NCBI GenBank assembly: GCA_023257325.1
Contig: JALRCP010000085.1
Location: forward strand, 1 to 9,548
Length of the DNA stretch: 9,548 nt
Direction of reading: 5' to 3'
Source: Polynucleobacter sp.
Lineage (GTDB): Bacteria > Pseudomonadota > Gammaproteobacteria > Burkholderiales > Burkholderiaceae
Of this stretch, positions 6,159 through 9,548 are shown piece after piece; the first letter of the stretch is position 1; every line of letters starts with the position of its first letter. Made by a program: the position numbers and the translations under genes. The notes under the pieces are model-generated. The model was not told where the DNA came from. It saw nothing but the letters and a program-made list of their open reading frames with translations, and did not search any database.

Positions 6159-7442
6159 GTGGATAAGTTATCAATACAAGGTGGTGTTCCTCTCAAGGGA
6201 GAAATCACAATCACGGGTGCTAAGAACGCAGCCCTTCCTATTTTGTGTGCCGGGCTTTTGAGTGCCGAACCCATTACTTTGCGCAATTTGCCAGATTTAC
6301 AAGATGTTCGAACCATCTTAAAAATCTTGGCCCAAATGGGTCTGAAAGTGAACTTTCCCAATCCGGAAGATCGCTCGGTAGTGATTTTGGATGGTTCAGA
6401 CATTCATACGCCAGAGGCTTCTTATGATTTGGTGAAGACCATGCGAGCGTCTATTTTAGTTTTGGGACCTTTGTTGGCTCGTTTTGGATACGCCAAAGTT
6501 TCTTTGCCGGGTGGATGTGCCATTGGGGCACGCCCAGTGGATCAGCACATCAAAGGCTTAAAAGCCATGGGTGCAAATATTCAGATTCAGCATGGTTACA
6601 TTGAAGCCAAATTTGGAAAAAATCCCAACGCTTTGGTGGGCGCAAAAATTTTGACGGACATGATCACGGTCACTGGTACAGAAAATCTCATGATGGCTGC
6701 AGTCTTGGCAGAGGGCGAAACTGTCCTTGAAAACGCTGCAAGAGAGCCAGAGGTAACCGATTTAGCCGAGTTGCTCATCAAAATGGGCGCAAAGATCAGT
6801 GGAGTTGGCACAGACCGATTGGTCATTCAGGGGGTGAAATCACTGCATGGGGCTGAGCACAGCATCATTGCTGACCGGATTGAAACAGGCACCTTCATGT
6901 GTGCGGCAGGTGCAATGGGTGAAATTGGCGCAGATTTGATGATTAAAAATGCGCGTCCTGATACTTTGGATGCCGTCATCGATAAATTGCGTGAAGCAGG
7001 TCTACAGATTGAATTAGGCAGTGATTGGATTCATGTCAAGATGAACCAAAGACCTAAAGCAGTCAGCTTTAGAACTTCTGAGTACCCAGCTTTCCCAACT
7101 GATATGCAAGCCCAGTTCATGGCCATGAATGCAGTAGCCAGCGGAACCTCGCGCGTGACAGAAACTATTTTTGAAAATCGTTTTATGCATGTGCAAGAGC
7201 TCAATCGTTTGGGGGCTCAGATTGTGATTGAGGGAAACACGGCCATTACTGAAGGTGTCGATGGTTTATCGGGCGCCATCGTCATGGCCACCGATTTAAG
7301 GGCATCAGCCAGCTTAGTGATTGCAGGCTTGGCAGCACAGGGTGAAACCATTGTGGACAGAATCTACCATTTGGATCGTGGATACGACCGTATGGAGCGT
7401 AAATTAGCCCAAGTAGGCGCAAACATCGTTCGCGTGAAATAA
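6159..7442 (+). CDS. murA: UDP-N-acetylglucosamine 1-carboxyvinyltransferase MurA
   Basis: MurA is a cytoplasmic enzyme that transfers enolpyruvate from PEP to UDP-N-acetylglucosamine, the first committed step of peptidoglycan synthesis. The 427-residue protein has the expected catalytic set: K22-N23 in GAKNAALP (20-27), C120 in the mobile loop [11 protein letters not shown] (118-128), D315 in [12 protein letters not shown] (309-320) and R407 in HLDRGYDR (404-411). These correspond to E. coli K22, C115, D305 and R397. Because the loop residue is cysteine rather than aspartate, fosfomycin sensitivity at the target is expected from family knowledge. The start is GTG, preceded by AAGGAA ten bases upstream. 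The stop TAA is followed immediately by an in-frame TAG. hisG begins seven bases later, so the two are probably cotranscribed. Length is slightly above E. coli (419). Confidence 0.97.
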   Translation: MDKLSIQGGVPLKGEITITGAKNAALPILCAGLLSAEPITLRNLPDLQDVRTILKILAQMGLKVNFPNPEDRSVVILDGSDIHTPEASYDLVKTMRASILVLGPLLARFGYAKVSLPGGCAIGARPVDQHIKGLKAMGANIQIQHGYIEAKFGKNPNALVGAKILTDMITVTGTENLMMAAVLAEGETVLENAAREPEVTDLAELLIKMGAKISGVGTDRLVIQGVKSLHGAEHSIIADRIETGTFMCAAGAMGEIGADLMIKNARPDTLDAVIDKLREAGLQIELGSDWIHVKMNQRPKAVSFRTSEYPAFPTDMQAQFMAMNAVASGTSRVTETIFENRFMHVQELNRLGAQIVIEGNTAITEGVDGLSGAIVMATDLRASASLVIAGLAAQGETIVDRIYHLDRGYDRMERKLAQVGANIVRVK

Positions 7443-7449
7443 TAGAGCC

Positions 7450-8088
7450 ATGTCAAACATGATCACCTTAGCCTTATCCAAAGGCCGTATTTTTGATGAA
7501 ACCTTGCCCATGTTGGCTAAGGCGGGCATCACTGTGTCTGAAGATCCTGAATCATCTCGTAAATTAATTTTGCCGACTTCAAGCCCCAATCTGCGCGTCA
7601 TCATTGTGCGCGCCTCGGATGTGCCCACTTACGTTCAATATGGTGCCGCTGATATTGGCGTTGCTGGTTATGATGTTTTGGCTGAGCATGGTATGGATGG
7701 TTTATATGCCCCGATTGACTTAGGTATTGCCAAATGTCGCATGTCTGTAGCGGTCAAAGAAGGTTTTGACTATGCCAGTGCAGTTCGTCAAGGAGCTCGT
7801 TTGCGAGTGGTCACTAAATATGTTCAGCAAGCGCGTGAGCACTTTGCCAACAAAGGTGTACACGTTGACCTTATTAAATTATATGGTTCTATGGAGTTAG
7901 GTCCCTTGGTGGGTTTGGCTGATGCCATTGTTGATTTGGTTTCAACGGGTAATACTTTGAAGGCCAATCAACTCAAAGAAGTGGAAGTCATTAGCCAGAT
8001 CAGCTCTCGCTTAGTTGTGAACCAGGCAGCTTTTAAGCGTCGCCGTGCTGACTTGCAACCATTGTTAGATGCGTTTTCAAAAGTTTGA
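7450..8088 (+). CDS. hisG: ATP phosphoribosyltransferase catalytic subunit, short form (HisG-S)
   Basis: HisG condenses ATP and PRPP to phosphoribosyl-ATP, the first step of histidine synthesis and the usual point of feedback control. This is the short form: 212 residues, lacking the roughly 80-residue C-terminal histidine-binding domain of the long form. Motifs are [17 protein letters not shown] (6-22), [20 protein letters not shown] (54-73), [20 protein letters not shown] (143-162), and [13 protein letters not shown] (163-175), which is the PRPP-binding region. Short HisG works as a hetero-octamer with the regulatory subunit HisZ, a HisRS-like protein; hisZ is not in this window and is expected elsewhere. 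ATG at 7450 is used, but ATG at 7459 would give the N-terminus [10 protein letters not shown] common in relatives and cannot be excluded. The gene is seven bases after murA. Confidence 0.96.
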   Translation: MSNMITLALSKGRIFDETLPMLAKAGITVSEDPESSRKLILPTSSPNLRVIIVRASDVPTYVQYGAADIGVAGYDVLAEHGMDGLYAPIDLGIAKCRMSVAVKEGFDYASAVRQGARLRVVTKYVQQAREHFANKGVHVDLIKLYGSMELGPLVGLADAIVDLVSTGNTLKANQLKEVEVISQISSRLVVNQAAFKRRRADLQPLLDAFSKV

Positions 8089-8107
8089 TTGAAAAGCTCA
8101 AGTGACC

Positions 8108-9442
8108 ATGTCAATTTCTGAAAACATTGTTCGTCAGCTCAATAGTCAAGATGCAAATTTTGCCAAAGACTTAAAGCAGCTGTTGGCATTTGATGCTGCC
8201 GATGATGCAGCGATTGATGCGGCGGCTGCAAAGATTTTGGCCGATGTGAGAGCCAGAGGTGATGCTGCAGTTTTGGAGTACACGCAAAAGTTTGACCGTT
8301 TGTCCAAAGAGCAAGCATCTTCAATCAAAGCTCTAGAAATTTCAAAAGCAGATTTACAAGCAGCTCTTCAATCTTTGCCCAAAGAACAAAAGTTGGCTTT
8401 AGAAGCGGCTGCAGCTCGAGTAAAAAGTTATCACGAGCGTCAGAAAAAAGAATCGGGTTGTCACAGCTGGGATTACTCTGACGAAGATGGCACACGTTTG
8501 GGTCAAAAGGTCACCCCATTAGATCGTGCGGGTTTGTATGTTCCAGGTGGTAAAGCAGCTTACCCATCCTCTGTATTGATGAACGCCATTCCAGCAAAGG
8601 TTGCTGGTGTGAGTGAGGTCATCATGGTCGTGCCCACACCCGACGGCGTGCGCAATCCTTTGGTGCTGGCTGCGGCCGCAGTGGCGGGTGTTGATCGAGC
8701 TTTTACGATTGGCGGCGCGCAAGCCGTGGGTGCTTTGGCTTATGGCACAGAAACCATTCCAGCGGTCGATAAGATTGTGGGCCCTGGCAATGCTTATGTG
8801 GCTGCTGCTAAGCGTCGCGTCTTTGGCACAGTCGGTATTGACATGATTGCAGGCCCATCAGAAATTTTGGTCTTATGTGATGGCAATACCAACCCAGATT
8901 GGGTGGCGATGGATTTATTCTCACAAGCTGAGCATGATGAGTTGGCCCAATCTATTTTGTTGTGCCCAAGTCAATCATTCATTGATCAGGTGCAAGCCAG
9001 CATTCTGAAGTTCTTGCCTGAAATGCCACGTCAAGCGGTCATTAGAAAATCGTTACAAGATCGTGGCGCCATGATTTTGGTAAAGAACATGGAAGAGGCT
9101 TGCGAGATTGCCAATTCAATTGCGGCCGAGCATTTAGAAATTTGTGCCAACAATCCTCGCCAATGGGCCGAGTTGATTCGTCATGCGGGCGCCATTTTCA
9201 TGGGTCCATACACCAGCGAGTCATTGGGTGATTATTGCGCTGGTCCGAATCACGTTTTACCAACGATGAGAACGTCACGCTTCTCATCTCCTTTGGGTGT
9301 TTATGATTTCATCAAGCGCTCCAGCATGATTGAGGTCAGTGATGCAGGCGCGCAAAAACTTGGTCAAATTGCGAGCACCCTAGCCCACGGCGAGGGGCTT
9401 CAAGCTCACGCAAGAGCAGCCGAGTTAAGACTCAAGAAATAA
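8108..9442 (+). CDS. hisD: Histidinol dehydrogenase HisD
   Basis: HisD is a zinc enzyme that oxidises L-histidinol to L-histidine in two NAD-dependent steps, the end of the pathway. Taking ATG 8108 gives 444 residues (a GTG at 8102 in frame would add two). All expected residues are present: zinc ligands Q273 and H276 in SQAEHDE, catalytic E341 and H342 in AAEHLEI, zinc ligand D375 in [13 protein letters not shown], and H434 in GEGLQAHAR. Their spacing closely follows E. coli Q259, H262, E326, H327, D360 and H419. Other marks are [10 protein letters not shown] (139-148), [13 protein letters not shown] (201-213), VGPGNAYV (224-231) and AGPSEILV (248-255). The alanine-rich N-terminal region (about 30-50) is somewhat longer than in E. 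coli (434). A 19-base gap separates it from hisG; a terminator follows 56 bases after the stop. Confidence 0.97.
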   Translation: MSISENIVRQLNSQDANFAKDLKQLLAFDAADDAAIDAAAAKILADVRARGDAAVLEYTQKFDRLSKEQASSIKALEISKADLQAALQSLPKEQKLALEAAAARVKSYHERQKKESGCHSWDYSDEDGTRLGQKVTPLDRAGLYVPGGKAAYPSSVLMNAIPAKVAGVSEVIMVVPTPDGVRNPLVLAAAAVAGVDRAFTIGGAQAVGALAYGTETIPAVDKIVGPGNAYVAAAKRRVFGTVGIDMIAGPSEILVLCDGNTNPDWVAMDLFSQAEHDELAQSILLCPSQSFIDQVQASILKFLPEMPRQAVIRKSLQDRGAMILVKNMEEACEIANSIAAEHLEICANNPRQWAELIRHAGAIFMGPYTSESLGDYCAGPNHVLPTMRTSRFSSPLGVYDFIKRSSMIEVSDAGAQKLGQIASTLAHGEGLQAHARAAELRLKK

Positions 9443-9480
9443 TTCAAAGCTAATAAAAAAACAAATCAAAAAGTAAGGTA

Positions 9481-9496
9481 GTAAAGCAGTAAAGCA
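9481..9496 (+). repeat. Tandem 8-base direct repeat
   Basis: GTAAAGCA occurs twice head to tail (9481-9488 and 9489-9496) just before the hisD terminator stem. It is exact but short and may have arisen by slippage in an A-rich spacer; no function is evident. Confidence 0.4.
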
Positions 9497-9498
9497 GG

Positions 9499-9531
9499 GT
9501 AATGGCACGCAAACTGTGTGCCATTACTTTT
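9499..9531 (+). terminator. Factor-independent terminator after hisD
   Basis: GTAATGGCAC (9499-9508) pairs perfectly with GTGCCATTAC (9518-9527) around a nine-base loop, and TTTT follows at once (9528-9531), with a further T-rich run to 9546. The stem is half GC. On the opposite strand no T-run adjoins the stem, so it acts on the + strand. It lies 56 bases after the hisD stop and would end the hisD transcript or attenuate read-through into whatever follows. Confidence 0.8.
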
Positions 9532-9548
9532 GTTGATTTGATTTTTAC

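Noticed and set aside
6098..6403. 101-codon minus-strand frame over the ibaG/murA junction
   Set aside because: Antisense to two conserved genes with no family resemblance or ribosome site.
8074..8095. Inverted repeat TTTTCAA/TTGAAAA over the hisG stop as a terminator
   Set aside because: Seven mostly A-T pairs and no T-run afterwards; hisD starts 12 bases later and is likely cotranscribed.
1..9548. Mobile elements, CRISPR arrays, tRNA or rRNA genes, defence or phage genes
   Set aside because: Looked for long repeats, terminal inverted repeats, integrase- or transposase-like proteins and RNA gene signatures; none seen. Every sizeable region is explained by conserved housekeeping genes.

Overview
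The window is a densely packed stretch of chromosome with every recognised gene on the + strand. It reads as a betaproteobacterium, most likely Burkholderiales. The support is gene order plus protein similarity recalled from family knowledge: gltD, then mlaF-E-D-A-C-B with the mlaA lipoprotein gene inside the mla cluster, an ABC-2 type transporter pair, a BolA-family gene, murA, then hisG of the short form and hisD. Base composition looks only moderately GC, which would fit a low-GC relative such as Polynucleobacter. That genus guess is inference.

Layout. Positions 1-300 are the C-terminal end of the glutamate synthase small subunit. A 72-base gap (301-372) holds a strong hairpin lying against the mlaF start codon. 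Positions 373-4315 encode the complete retrograde phospholipid transport (Mla) system: ATPase MlaF, permease MlaE, inner-membrane MCE protein MlaD, outer-membrane lipoprotein MlaA, periplasmic carrier MlaC and STAS protein MlaB. Positions 4312-5858 encode a two-gene ABC-2 type transporter (ATPase and permease) of unknown substrate, joined to mlaB by a start/stop overlap. Positions 5896-6141 encode a BolA/IbaG-like protein, followed by murA (first committed step of peptidoglycan synthesis), then hisG and hisD (first and last steps of histidine synthesis). A factor-independent terminator closes the window after hisD.

How the genes fit together. Three junctions overlap by 4 bases (mlaF/mlaE, mlaB/ATPase, ATPase/permease). 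Most others are separated by fewer than 90 bases, with no convincing terminator between mlaF and hisD, so one long transcript or a few nested transcripts are plausible. The first two thirds is an envelope-maintenance block. In E. coli the equivalent order is mlaFEDCB-ibaG-murA; here mlaA and the ABC-2 pair are added.

No gene looks foreign, broken or unrecognisable, and I see no mobile element, CRISPR array, tRNA or rRNA. I did not find a previously undescribed system. The points most worth a second look are the hairpin and 12-codon upstream frame at the mlaF start, the uncharacterised ABC-2 pair coupled to the Mla genes, and the terminator directly after hisD.
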